From assembly GCA_001263235.1 (NCBI GenBank), contig LGRD01000008.1, forward strand, positions 1 to 64,000: a stretch of 64,000 bases of DNA. The letters run 5' to 3'. Origin of the DNA: Methylibium sp. NZG. Lineage in GTDB: Bacteria; Pseudomonadota; Gammaproteobacteria; Burkholderiales; Burkholderiaceae_C. Of the stretch, positions 1-10,310 are shown piece by piece (position 1 is the stretch's first letter; each line of letters opens with the position of its first letter). Both the position numbers and the translations under genes were made by a program. The notes under the pieces are model-generated. The model searched no databases. It worked only from the letters and a program-made list of their open reading frames with translations, and was not told the DNA's origin.

Positions 1-183
1 ACCGAAGGGAGCGAAGTGAGTTTCGGCGACGGGCCGCAAGACCGAGCACCGCAGCGCAGTCGCCGTACCCGGCGACCGACCCAGCATGAGCCCCCGCCGA
101 ATACCGCCCGCCGCGAGCCGCTCCAACCGTCGAGGGAACCATCACTCGACCCGCAACAAGAACCACAACCCAACACCATCACC
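1..183. other. Left-edge stretch with no supported gene
   Basis: No coding region is convincing here. The permease that follows on the minus strand ends at 184, and its partner permease would be expected just downstream, off the left edge. The minus-strand reading frames in this stretch give Gly/Ser/Arg-rich peptides without membrane segments, so the second permease does not begin here. Confidence 0.5.
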
Positions 184-1131
184 CTAGAGCGCATCAAACG
201 CCCCCATCCTCTTCGCAAACCACAAATACACACCGATCACCACGATCGGCACCAGCGAGAACGCCGCCGCGAACGGCACGTTGCCGGCCACGCCTTGCTG
301 CTTGTAGACCACCTGCCCGATGTAGTTGGTGCTGTCGCCGATGACCTGCGGAATGATGTAGTCGCCCAGCGTCAGCGAGAACGTGAAGATCGAGCCCGCC
401 GCGATGCCCGGCAGCGCAAGCGGCAGGATCACCTTCGTGAATGTCGTCCACGGCCTGGCGCCCAAGTCGCCCGAGGCTTCGATGTACGAGCCCGGAATGC
501 GCTCCACCGCCGCCTGAATCGGCAGCACCATGAACGGCAACCACATGTAGACGAACACGACGAAGGTGCCGATGGCCGAGAAGCTCAGGCTCGGCCCGCC
601 GATCGACGGGATCGACAGCAGCGCCTCCAGCAACCAGCCCAGGTGCAGGTGCTGCGTCAACCAGTTGATCGCGCCCTCTTTGGCCAGCAGCAGCTTCCAT
701 GCATAGAGGCGCACCAGGTAGCTCGACCACAGCGGCAACATCACTGCGATGTACAGCGCTGCCTTCTGCGCGCCGGTGGCGTGGCGCGCCATGTAGTACG
801 CGAGCGGAAAGGCGAGCACCACGCACGCCAGCGTGACCAGCACCGCCATCGTGATCGAACGGCGCGCCACGTCCAGGTTGGCCGGCTCGGTGAGTTCGAC
901 GAAGTTCTTGAGGGTGAACTCGCGCACCACCTGGCCGGTGAAGTCGTCCAGGCCGAAGAAGGCGTTGGCGAGCAGCGCGAAGAGCGAGCCCAGGTAGATG
1001 ACGCCGAACCACAGCAGCGGCGGGCCGAGCAAGGCCAGCAGCAACACCCCGCGGCGCGTGTAGAGCAAGTCGGAGAGGCGACGCTGTATGCCGCCCGGCA
1101 CCTGCTGCGGGAGGGTAGCGACGGCGGTCAC
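184..1131 (-). CDS. ABC transporter permease, PotB/YdcU type
   Basis: Inner-membrane permease subunit (315 aa) of a polyamine/opine/phosphonate-type ABC importer. It has a first hydrophobic segment around residues 28-58, several further membrane helices, and the cytoplasmic EAA coupling loop around residues 218-243 (EASGDLGARPWTTF), which docks on the ATPase. It is downstream of the ATPase and binding-protein genes on the same strand, separated from the ATPase by 91 bp that contain a dispersed repeat. A second permease (PotC/YdcV type) is normally required and is not in the window. The substrate cannot be read from the sequence. The family is clear; polyamine or a related cation is only the family default. 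Confidence 0.9.
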   Translation of the reverse strand: MTAVATLPQQVPGGIQRRLSDLLYTRRGVLLLALLGPPLLWFGVIYLGSLFALLANAFFGLDDFTGQVVREFTLKNFVELTEPANLDVARRSITMAVLVTLACVVLAFPLAYYMARHATGAQKAALYIAVMLPLWSSYLVRLYAWKLLLAKEGAINWLTQHLHLGWLLEALLSIPSIGGPSLSFSAIGTFVVFVYMWLPFMVLPIQAAVERIPGSYIEASGDLGARPWTTFTKVILPLALPGIAAGSIFTFSLTLGDYIIPQVIGDSTNYIGQVVYKQQGVAGNVPFAAAFSLVPIVVIGVYLWFAKRMGAFDAL

Positions 1132-1171
1132 GTCGGCTCCGTGTCGGCGCCGACCGGGAGGATCGGCGCGA

Positions 1172-1198
1172 GGGCTTCGACAAGCTCAGCCCGAACGG
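1172..1198. repeat. Dispersed intergenic repeat (FGLSLSKP type)
   Basis: A 27-bp stretch starting GGGCTTCGACAAGCTCAGCC and ending CGAACGG. I recognise it as a short interspersed sequence very common between genes of Comamonadaceae and related Burkholderiales; its reverse complement conceptually translates to PFGLSLSKP. Here it lies inside a transporter operon, between the ATPase stop and the permease start. No second copy was seen in the window. Confidence 0.6.
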
Positions 1199-1222
1199 AG
1201 TGGGCGCGGGGGTCACCGGCTC

Positions 1223-2233
1223 TCATGCCGCTGCGTCCAGCGCGTGCACCGCGCGCTCGTCCCAGTGCAGGTGTGCGGCCTCGCCGACGGCTGGCACCGG
1301 CGCGCCCGCTGCGTCGGACAGGTCGGCCTGCAGCAGCACGCCCTGCGCGTCGACTTTGATGCGCGTGAACGCGCCGAAGTACTGCACCTCGCGCACCGTG
1401 CCCGACGTGCGTGCGCCAGCGGCAGCGCCCAGGCGGATGCGCTCGGGCCGCAGCATCGCACTGGCGTTGCCCGCGAGGGCGCGCGCCGCATCGCCATCCA
1501 GCACGTTGGCTGCACCGACGAACTGCGCCACGAAGCGCGTGGCTGGCGCGTTGTACACCGCCTGCGGCGTGCCCACCTGTTCGAGCTTGCCTTTGTTGAA
1601 CACGCCGATGCGGTCGCTCATCGACAGCGCTTCGTGCTGGTCGTGCGTGATGAAGAGGAACGTGATGCCCAGGCGCCGCTGCAGCGCTTTCAACTCGGTC
1701 TGCATCTGCTCGCGCAGCTTCAGGTCGAGTGCGCCGAGCGGCTCGTCGAGCAACAGCACTTGCGGCTGGCTGATCAGCGCGCGCGCCAGCGCCACGCGTT
1801 GGCGCTGGCCGCCCGAAAGTTGCGCCGGCCGGCGGTCGCCCACGCCGGCGAGTTCGACCAGCGCCAGCAACTCATCGGCGCGGCGATGCCGCTCGGCCTT
1901 GTCCACGCCCTTGACCATCAGCGCATACGCCACGTTGTCGCGGATGCTCATGTGCGGGAACAGCGCGTAGTCCTGGAACACCGTGTTCACCGGCCGCGCG
2001 TACGGGGGCTGCTGTGACACGTCGGCCCCGCCGATCAGCACGCGGCCCGAGGTGGGCAGCGTGAAGCCGCCGATCATGCGCAGGCAGGTCGTCTTGCCCG
2101 AGCCCGAAGGCCCGAGCAGCGTGAAGAACTCGCCTGCCTCGATCGTCAGGTCGACGCCGTCGACCGCACGCACCTCACGGCCGGCCGCACCGAAGACGCA
2201 CGAGACGCGCTCCAGCGTGACCGCTGTGGTCAT
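1223..2233 (-). CDS. ABC transporter ATP-binding protein, PotA/YdcT type
   Basis: Cytoplasmic ATPase (336 aa) that powers the adjacent importer. Walker A is GPSGSGKTT at residues 41-49, the Q-loop region FQDYALFPH follows at 86-94, the signature LSGGQ is at 139-143, and Walker B LLLDEP is at 160-165. The roughly 100 C-terminal residues match a TOBE regulatory domain, as in PotA and MalK-type subunits. The start codon overlaps the stop codon of the binding-protein gene (ATGA), so translation is probably coupled. All catalytic motifs are intact. Confidence 0.93.
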   Translation of the reverse strand: MTTAVTLERVSCVFGAAGREVRAVDGVDLTIEAGEFFTLLGPSGSGKTTCLRMIGGFTLPTSGRVLIGGADVSQQPPYARPVNTVFQDYALFPHMSIRDNVAYALMVKGVDKAERHRRADELLALVELAGVGDRRPAQLSGGQRQRVALARALISQPQVLLLDEPLGALDLKLREQMQTELKALQRRLGITFLFITHDQHEALSMSDRIGVFNKGKLEQVGTPQAVYNAPATRFVAQFVGAANVLDGDAARALAGNASAMLRPERIRLGAAAGARTSGTVREVQYFGAFTRIKVDAQGVLLQADLSDAAGAPVPAVGEAAHLHWDERAVHALDAAA

Positions 2234-3399
2234 CTGCCGCCCAACACCGCGATGTAGTCAGACACCCACTTGTGGTACGGCACGCAGGCGTTGTTTTGAG
2301 AAGCGCACTGCGTCGTCGGCGTCCTCCAGAACGAGATCTTGTCGAAGGAGTTGAAGCCCTGGCGAGCGCAGCCCTCGTCGCCCAGCAGCTTGTTGCCCTT
2401 GCACGCGGCCGGCACCGCAGGCACCGAGCCGAACCAGGCCGACAGGTCGCCCTGCAGCTTCGGGTTGAGCGAATGTTCGAGCCACAGGTAGGCGCAGTTC
2501 GGGTGCTTCGCTTCGGCGTGCATCATCGTGCTGTCGGCCCACCCGGTCGCGCCTTCCACGGGCACAACGGTGGCCACCGGCACCTTCTTCGAAGCGAGGA
2601 TGTTGGCCTGGAACTGCCAGCTCGAAGACGCCACCACGCCTTCGTTGGTGAAGTCGTCGATCTGCACGAACGCGTCGTGCCAGTACTTGCCCACCAGCTT
2701 GCGCTGGCCGCGCAGCAACTCGAGCACGGCCTTGTACTGCGTTTCGTTCAGTTCGTACGGGTCTTTGATGCCCAGCGCCGGGTTCTTCTTCATCAAGTAC
2801 AGCGCGGCGTCGGCGATGTAGATCGGCCCGTCGAAGGCCTGGATGCGGCCCTTGTTGCTCTTGCCGTCGGGGAAGGTGGTCTCCTCGAACACGGTCGACC
2901 AGCTCGTGGGCGGCTTGTCGCCGAATACCTTGGTGTTGTACATCAGCACGTTCCAGCCCCACTGGTACGGCACGCCGTAGTGGGTGTTGCCTTCATAGTG
3001 CCAGGGGGCTTTTTGAAGGCGCTGGTCGATGTTCTTGTAGCTCGGGATCAAATTGACGTTGATCGGCTGCACCTTCTTGCCGCGGATCAGCCGCGTGCTC
3101 GCGTCGCCCGACGCGGTGACGAGGTCGAAGCCGCCTTCGTTCATCAGCGCGACCATCTCGTCCGACGTGCCGGCGGTCTTGACGTTGACCTTGCAGCTCG
3201 TCTTCTTCTCGAAACCGGTCACCCAGTCGAAGTTCTTGTCGGTCGCACCGCGTTCGATGTAGCCGGCCCAGGCGACGATGTCGACCTGCCCCTCGCCCTT
3301 GCCGAGCTTTTGCAGCGCGCCCTTCTGGGCCAGGGCCGGCGTGGCGGCGACGAGTGCCGCAGCGATGCCTGCGACGAGTGGAATGCGGTGGATCAACAT
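2230..3399 (-). CDS. Periplasmic substrate-binding protein of a PotD/YdcS-type ABC importer
   Basis: Binding protein of about 389 aa. The start at 3399 is chosen because it gives a clean Sec signal peptide (MLIHRIPLVAGIAAALVAATPALA, cleaved before QKGAL), whereas the longer frame adds an Arg-rich non-signal leader. The mature protein shows SBP_bac_8-like features: a WAGYIERG beginning, TASGDASTRLI, and the YGVPYQWGWNVLMYNT strand. The C-terminal half contains several cysteines (CAYLW, CKGN, CARQ, CASQNNAC) that may form periplasmic disulfides. The gene is first in the binding protein-ATPase-permease order and lies downstream of a same-strand LysR gene. YdcS-like polyamine or related uptake is an inference. 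Confidence 0.88.
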   Translation of the reverse strand: MLIHRIPLVAGIAAALVAATPALAQKGALQKLGKGEGQVDIVAWAGYIERGATDKNFDWVTGFEKKTSCKVNVKTAGTSDEMVALMNEGGFDLVTASGDASTRLIRGKKVQPINVNLIPSYKNIDQRLQKAPWHYEGNTHYGVPYQWGWNVLMYNTKVFGDKPPTSWSTVFEETTFPDGKSNKGRIQAFDGPIYIADAALYLMKKNPALGIKDPYELNETQYKAVLELLRGQRKLVGKYWHDAFVQIDDFTNEGVVASSSWQFQANILASKKVPVATVVPVEGATGWADSTMMHAEAKHPNCAYLWLEHSLNPKLQGDLSAWFGSVPAVPAACKGNKLLGDEGCARQGFNSFDKISFWRTPTTQCASQNNACVPYHKWVSDYIAVLGGR

Positions 3400-3620
3400 G
3401 GTGGGCAGCCTCCAGGTTCTTCGGTGGTGGTCGGGGTCCGCGCCGAGGCCGGCACGGGTCGCGCCTTGGAACATAGGCGGCTGCCTGCGGGCTGTGAAGT
3501 GCAATCCGTCGCGGCCGAGCAATCTCAGAATTCGATAGCTCGGGTTAACCAGAGCAATTTTGTGGTGCCAAGTGCCGCCGGTGGGTGCGGCCGCGTTCGG
3601 GTTTGGTGCGCCGGGGTCAT

Positions 3621-3656
3621 CAGCCCCTTCAGCCCCTTCAGCCCGCTCAGCCCCAG
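3621..3656. repeat. Four tandem 9-bp units across the lysR stop codon
   Basis: Units CAGCCCCTT, CAGCCCCTT, CAGCCCGCT and CAGCCCCAG run head to tail. The lysR stop (TGA on the minus strand, 3647-3649) lies inside the array. The array is probably a slippage product; no function is evident. Confidence 0.7.
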
Positions 3657-4552
3657 TGCCGCAGCACCAGCGCCTTCACCAACTGCGTGGTCTCCTCGAT
3701 CAGCGGGCCGCGCGGGCGCTGCGCCGAGGTGGCGATCCACAGCGTGGCCGCCAGCGGCGGTTTCGTGATCGGCCGCACCTGCAGCGCATCGGCCTGGCCG
3801 CTCGATTCGATCGCGTTGAGCGACAGCACCGCGTGAAAGCCGTCGTGCTGCACCAGGTCGAGCATGGCCGGCACGCTTTCGATCTCGAGCGCCACTTTCG
3901 CCTTGCAGCCGACGTGCGCCAGTTCGCTCTCCAGCAGCATGCGCATCGCGTGCGGGCGGCTCGGGATCACCAGCGCATGCTGGGCCACCTCGACCAGGCC
4001 GATGGCCGGGCCCACCAATTTGGCGCCGCGTGCCTTGCCGCGTGCCGAGACGAGGTAGAGCTTCTCTTCCAGCACCGGCGTCAATTCCACCTCGGCCGAC
4101 GGCACCGCGTTGTAGACCAGCGCGCAGTCCACCCGGCCGATCGCCAGCCACTCCAGCACATACGTCGACAGCCCCTCGACGATGCTCAGCGTCGCGTTCG
4201 GAAACTGCTCGCGGTAGGCGCGCACCAGCGGCCCGGTGAGCGTGCGGCTCACGCTCGGCGGCAGGCCGATGACGAGGCGGCCGGCCGGCGCGCCGCGGTG
4301 CGTCTCCAGGTCTTGCCGCGCGCGCTCTACTTGCAACAGCAGGCCGCGGCTGTGATCGAGCAAGCGCTTGCCCGCCTCGGTGAGCGTGACGCCGCGGCCG
4401 TTGCGCTCGAACAGCGGTTGGCGCAGTTCGACCTCCAGCGCTCGCACCTGCCGGCTCAGCGCCGGCTGCGCCACCGCCAGATACCGCGACGCCTGCGTGA
4501 AGCTGCCGAACTCGGCGACGTGAACGAAGTATTCGAGCTGCTTCAGGTCCAT
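3647..4552 (-). CDS. LysR-family transcriptional regulator
   Basis: A 301-aa DNA-binding regulator. The N-terminal winged helix-turn-helix is typical (MDLKQLEYFVHVAEFGSFTQ, then AQPALSRQVRALE). It is followed by the two-lobed effector-binding domain from about residue 90 (GRLVIGLPPSVSRTL). It is close to the CynR/NAC-like branch that responds to small acids, but the effector is not readable. It starts 56 bp from the divergent NUDIX gene and is in the same direction as the ABC importer genes 247 bp downstream; either could be a target. Confidence 0.92.
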   Translation of the reverse strand: MDLKQLEYFVHVAEFGSFTQASRYLAVAQPALSRQVRALEVELRQPLFERNGRGVTLTEAGKRLLDHSRGLLLQVERARQDLETHRGAPAGRLVIGLPPSVSRTLTGPLVRAYREQFPNATLSIVEGLSTYVLEWLAIGRVDCALVYNAVPSAEVELTPVLEEKLYLVSARGKARGAKLVGPAIGLVEVAQHALVIPSRPHAMRMLLESELAHVGCKAKVALEIESVPAMLDLVQHDGFHAVLSLNAIESSGQADALQVRPITKPPLAATLWIATSAQRPRGPLIEETTQLVKALVLRHWG

Positions 4553-4608
4553 GCGGCATTCTGCAGTGGTGCCTTCAGCGACGCCTTGCGACCGCCTATC
4601 CTTGGTGC

Positions 4609-5271
4609 ATGACCGCCCGCGGCGCCGACCTTCTTGAGCAACTGCGAACCCGACTGCGCGAGTTCGACGTGAAAGCGCTCGACGCAGCCGGCCGTCGCCA
4701 CGCCGCCGTCGCCGTTGCGGTCACCGAAGAAGGCACCGGCGCCGACCTGCCCGGCCTGCCGCAACCGCCCACCTGGAGCGACGCGCCTGCGCTGCTGCTC
4801 ACGCGCCGCGCCGAAACGCTGCGCAACCACGCTGGCCAGTGGGCGTTTGCCGGCGGCCGCATCGACGCGGGCGAAACGCCTGAGCAGGCGGCGCTGCGCG
4901 AACTGGCTGAAGAAGTGGGCGTGGTGCTCGGCCCGCAGGCCGTGCTCGGCCGGCTCGACGACTACGCCACACGTTCGGGCTACGTCATCACGCCGGTGGT
5001 GGTGTGGGCTGACGCAGCGCGCGGGGCCCGGCCGCAGGAGGCCGAGGTGGCCAGCATCCACCGCATCCCGCTGAACGAATTCATGCGCGCCGACGCGCCG
5101 CTGCTGAACCAGGTGCGCGGCGCCGAGCACCCGGTGCTGCGCATGCCGGTCGGCCAGCGCTGGATCGCCGCGCCGACGGCCGCCTTCATCTACCAGTTTC
5201 GCGAGCTGTGCCTGCTGGGCCGGCCGACGCGCGTGGCGCATTTCGATCAGCCGGTGTTCGCGTGGAAGTGA
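4609..5271 (+). CDS. CoA pyrophosphatase, NUDIX hydrolase
   Basis: Predicted cytoplasmic hydrolase (220 aa) cleaving coenzyme A or acyl-CoA to 3',5'-ADP and phosphopantetheine. The Nudix box is complete (GGRIDAGETPEQAALRELAE followed by EVGV). It is preceded by the LLLTRRAETLRNHAGQWAFA pattern typical of the NudL/CoAse subfamily (L-T-x-R ... L-x-x-H-x-G-Q). Metal-binding glutamates of the box are present. It diverges from lysR and is followed by the isocitrate dehydrogenase gene. Subfamily assignment is good; the true substrate is inferred. Confidence 0.9.
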   Translation: MTARGADLLEQLRTRLREFDVKALDAAGRRHAAVAVAVTEEGTGADLPGLPQPPTWSDAPALLLTRRAETLRNHAGQWAFAGGRIDAGETPEQAALRELAEEVGVVLGPQAVLGRLDDYATRSGYVITPVVVWADAARGARPQEAEVASIHRIPLNEFMRADAPLLNQVRGAEHPVLRMPVGQRWIAAPTAAFIYQFRELCLLGRPTRVAHFDQPVFAWK

Positions 5272-5406
5272 TCTCGTGACCTCGTGACCGCATGCAAGCC
5301 CGAAGTTGCGCGCCGCGTCCACGCGCGCACGGATTTCGCTTGAGAATCCAGGGCAGCGTTCCTTTGACCGCCTTTCAATGTGCGCGACCCCACGGAGACC
5401 TTTGCC

Positions 5407-7641
<2,235 letters not shown>

Positions 7642-7695
7642 TGGATCCGCACCGACTGGCAGTAGCCGGCTTCGGGCTGGCACCTTTTGAGCGCC

Positions 7696-8685
7696 TTAAC
7701 CCAGATTTCTGTCCGGTAGGGCCTGGTCATCTTCAACTGGGCTGAATGCCTCGAAAGCCTCTTGCGCCCACAGCGCCCGATATGGAAAGTGAGCACCAAG
7801 TTCGTCCTCGTCGACTCGCCGCCTCTTGATTCGAAAGGTCCCCGGAACCTCATAAATTTCGTAGAAGTCGATAGACCGCTTCTTGCTCTTCAGGGCGCTG
7901 GCCACCACGTGGACAAGCGCGCTGTCGCATCGCAATCCGAAGATCACCTCGGACAGCTCAAGCGAAGAGTCGCGCCTTCCTCTCGGCCCAAGCAACCGCC
8001 ACTCGCGCTCGTAACGCCACGCTGGCGCCTTTCTCAAGAGGACGGCAGCGTCGATCTCGCCTCGAGCCGTTTCGTCACCGTCGAGCACCATGGCGGCGAC
8101 AAGGCTGGTCAGTATCTTCCGACTGCCGCCGTAGGCCACTTGATGGAGGCTGGCCGTTGCCCACTTGGTTGGTGAATATCCAATGCACAGGCCGCGGTGT
8201 TGATCGCCATAGTGACTCCAGAGCAATGGGTTGTCGTACCTTGACCCAAATGAGCACACCCCCCTGCCGTATTGCCGGAGCAGCTCACTTTCAAGCTGGT
8301 TTGTCAGGAGTCGGACTTCTGGCTTCGGTGCACCCTCCTCATATTCAGGATTCGTTGCGTGATACGCAATGTCGGCCAGCTTGCGCCGGGCGGCCGCCTC
8401 ACTCCGGCGCCGCACGTGATCCCTTGCCTTGGGGCCCTGAATCTCCGAAATCGCTATCGCCGCACTCATCTCCGCGGCCACGCGCCGCTGCACCAGCGTT
8501 TGCAGGACGCGCCGAAGTGTGCCCACGTCGGAATCTGCTTCGACGCTGGGTCTGCAGTCCAACGGGTCATTGAAGCTGCTCGGGTCTGCAAAGTAGATCG
8601 CGTCATGACACAGCAGCTCAACAGTTCGGGCGCTGGAGTCCCGGTACTTGTAGAGCCTGCTTGGGGACTTCACCTTGATCGTCAT
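7696..8685 (-). CDS. DUF2971 family protein
   Basis: A 329-aa predicted cytoplasmic protein of unknown function. DUF2971 signatures are visible: LYKYR near the N-terminus, IYFADPSSFNDPLDCRP, then CSFGSRYDNPLLWSHYGDQH and GLCIGY, and a C-terminal WRYEREWRL element. No membrane segment or signal is seen. The start at 8685 is chosen because its ATG overlaps the stop codon of the upstream secreted protease-like gene (ATGA), indicating translational coupling; a 17-codon longer start exists. DNA here is visibly less GC-rich than flanking housekeeping genes. DUF2971 genes are often in accessory regions; a role in defence is inference only. Confidence 0.8.
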   Translation of the reverse strand: MTIKVKSPSRLYKYRDSSARTVELLCHDAIYFADPSSFNDPLDCRPSVEADSDVGTLRRVLQTLVQRRVAAEMSAAIAISEIQGPKARDHVRRRSEAAARRKLADIAYHATNPEYEEGAPKPEVRLLTNQLESELLRQYGRGVCSFGSRYDNPLLWSHYGDQHRGLCIGYSPTKWATASLHQVAYGGSRKILTSLVAAMVLDGDETARGEIDAAVLLRKAPAWRYEREWRLLGPRGRRDSSLELSEVIFGLRCDSALVHVVASALKSKKRSIDFYEIYEVPGTFRIKRRRVDEDELGAHFPYRALWAQEAFEAFSPVEDDQALPDRNLG

Positions 8686-9776
8686 CGCTGACTTGGTACG
8701 GAGGACCCTGGCGTAGACGCTTGCAGATCCAGGCATCTCTGCTCAAGCAGCTGGCGCCTGGTTTGGAAGTTGGCGAGTTCCTGGCCTTTGAGGTAGAGCG
8801 ACGCCAGGTAGGCCTTCTCCTGCATCGCGGCGGCGAAAGACGGTTGCGAGCCACGACAGTCAAGATCGAAGAGAGCGTGGACCGACGCGCCCTCCAGAAT
8901 GCGACTCAATTTGGCCAACGCCTCTCGCGCTCTGGCGACATCTGCATCGTTCCCGTTCAGGTGTTTGACGAGTGCGTGCAACTTCAGTCTCGGCTCCTCG
9001 AGTACAGGCGGAAGTTGCCGACAAGTCGGCGTCATCGCAAAGGTGTGGCACACCGATCGGAAGGTTTCGTAGGCGGTCACCGGTTTGGTTGTAATCCAGG
9101 TGTAGGTCGCGTACTCAGCAGGGGTCGACGATGTCACGCCGCGTTCGCGCAAACGTTCCTGCGTCATCGACACCTGCTGTGTTGTTCCGACAATTTCCTC
9201 GGCACTTATGGCCTTGGAATTGATGGCCCTCAGATACACGCCGATCTGCGCAACGTCCTTTTCCCAAGCGGCGTATCTCGGCTGGCCATCGACGATGTAG
9301 TACTGACGATGAAATCCGAACTCGGACTCCTTGCCCAACAGCAACCGATGTTCGCCAGCGAGGAAGGCCAGCGCGCAAGCACTTTGGCACTGCGCCGCGC
9401 TATTGACCACCGTCTTCAGGCGTCCCGCGGCGATGAGCTGACCGATTCTCATGCCGGCAAACAGATCCCCTCCAGGGCTGTCGAGAAAGATCGTTCGGAT
9501 GCGCGGGTGGGCCTGGAGTAAGCGCTCGACCACTCCAGCGCTCTCCTCCGATATTGGGCCTTCGAGCAGGACCGCGCTCGAAATCCCAAATTGCAAGAAG
9601 TAGTCATAGCCACCCGGCTCCAAGAGGCTCACCTGGCCGCCGAGGATGCTCTCGTATGTCTCGGCCAGGGTGTACGTGTAGTAGTCCCCGAAGTAGTAGT
9701 CGCCGACCTTGGCGGACACAGCTGAGCAGCAGAGCATCTGCGCCCACAGCCCGGACCACAGGACAAGCGTGCGCAT
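8682..9776 (-). CDS. Secreted ClpP-fold (COG3904-like) serine-protease-like protein
   Basis: A 364-aa protein with a probable Sec signal peptide from the start at 9776 (MRTLVLWSGLWAQMLCCSAVSA). It is followed by an odd Tyr-rich stretch (GDYYFGDYYTYT). The core resembles ClpP/crotonase-fold periplasmic proteins: LDSPGGDLFAGM (oxyanion-loop type, residues 98-109), a CQSACALAFLAG segment with candidate nucleophile Ser132, and FGFH with candidate His156. The C-terminal half (VSMTQERLRERGV and a helical tail) is not recognised and contains several cysteines. It is upstream of, and ATGA-coupled to, the DUF2971 gene. Proteolytic activity and partner role are inferred. Confidence 0.72.
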   Translation of the reverse strand: MRTLVLWSGLWAQMLCCSAVSAKVGDYYFGDYYTYTLAETYESILGGQVSLLEPGGYDYFLQFGISSAVLLEGPISEESAGVVERLLQAHPRIRTIFLDSPGGDLFAGMRIGQLIAAGRLKTVVNSAAQCQSACALAFLAGEHRLLLGKESEFGFHRQYYIVDGQPRYAAWEKDVAQIGVYLRAINSKAISAEEIVGTTQQVSMTQERLRERGVTSSTPAEYATYTWITTKPVTAYETFRSVCHTFAMTPTCRQLPPVLEEPRLKLHALVKHLNGNDADVARAREALAKLSRILEGASVHALFDLDCRGSQPSFAAAMQEKAYLASLYLKGQELANFQTRRQLLEQRCLDLQASTPGSSVPSQR

Positions 9777-10055
9777 CGCCTTTCCGGCGCGTGCTTGCTT
9801 CAAGCGACCTTCGGCTGAGTACATCGGTGCGGGAGGATTCGCAAGGTTGGGTACAAGCCAAAATCATCCAGCGGGTCACCGTTCACACGGCTCAGCGGCG
9901 GAACGACTTGGTCATCTTGTGAGTTTCGCTTCGGAACATTCAATTCTCCACTTCGAGCCCTTTCACGCGTCCGGAATTCTTAACACTGTTCGTGAATACG
10001 ATCGCACAAGGGTGCAGGCTCAGGGCAGGCTTCGGCGTTGAGCCAGTTCACCGGG
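9777..10055. other. 279-bp gap with no supported gene
   Basis: This interval is comparatively AT-rich and probably holds the promoter of the minus-strand protease/DUF2971 pair. No PIN-domain (VapC) toxin frame that could pair with the neighbouring AbrB-like antitoxin was found on either strand. Confidence 0.5.
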
Positions 10056-10295
10056 TCATGCCGCGTCACGTTCCTGGATCGGCAAGTCTTCGAGGTTGGC
10101 GATGAAATCGTCGCTGACCCGCAGGTCGGACGCCAGGAAGCTGCTCCAGTCCACCGGCTTGGGCGACAGAACGACGTCGTCGCCCACCTTGCGGATGAAC
10201 ACCCTCTTTGTGCCCTCCGGGAACCGGAATTCCTGCGGAATGATGACCACCTGAGCTCGATTGTTGTTGCTGACCCGTGCGGTGCGTTGACCCAT
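10056..10295 (-). CDS. AbrB/VapB-type antitoxin-like DNA-binding protein (orphan)
   Basis: A 79-aa protein with a SpoVT/AbrB-type swapped-hairpin N-terminus (RVSNNNRAQVVIIPQEF, then GTKRVFIRKVGDDVVLSPKP) and a short C-terminal tail (DLPIQERDAA) like the toxin-binding tail of VapB antitoxins. It starts 15 bp after the AbiEii-like gene on the same strand, so it is probably the third gene of that operon. No VapC toxin lies beside it. It may act as an additional regulator or be a relic of a VapBC pair. Confidence 0.78.
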   Translation of the reverse strand: MGQRTARVSNNNRAQVVIIPQEFRFPEGTKRVFIRKVGDDVVLSPKPVDWSSFLASDLRVSDDFIANLEDLPIQERDAA

Positions 10296-10310
10296 CGTTC
10301 ACTCCAAGTA

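Noticed and set aside
1-183. Possible start of the second permease (PotC/YdcV) at the left edge
   Set aside because: No minus-strand frame here has a hydrophobic helix or a permease-like N-terminus.
10056-10295. A complete VapBC toxin-antitoxin locus
   Set aside because: Only the AbrB/VapB-like gene is present; no PIN-domain frame lies within several hundred bases on either strand.
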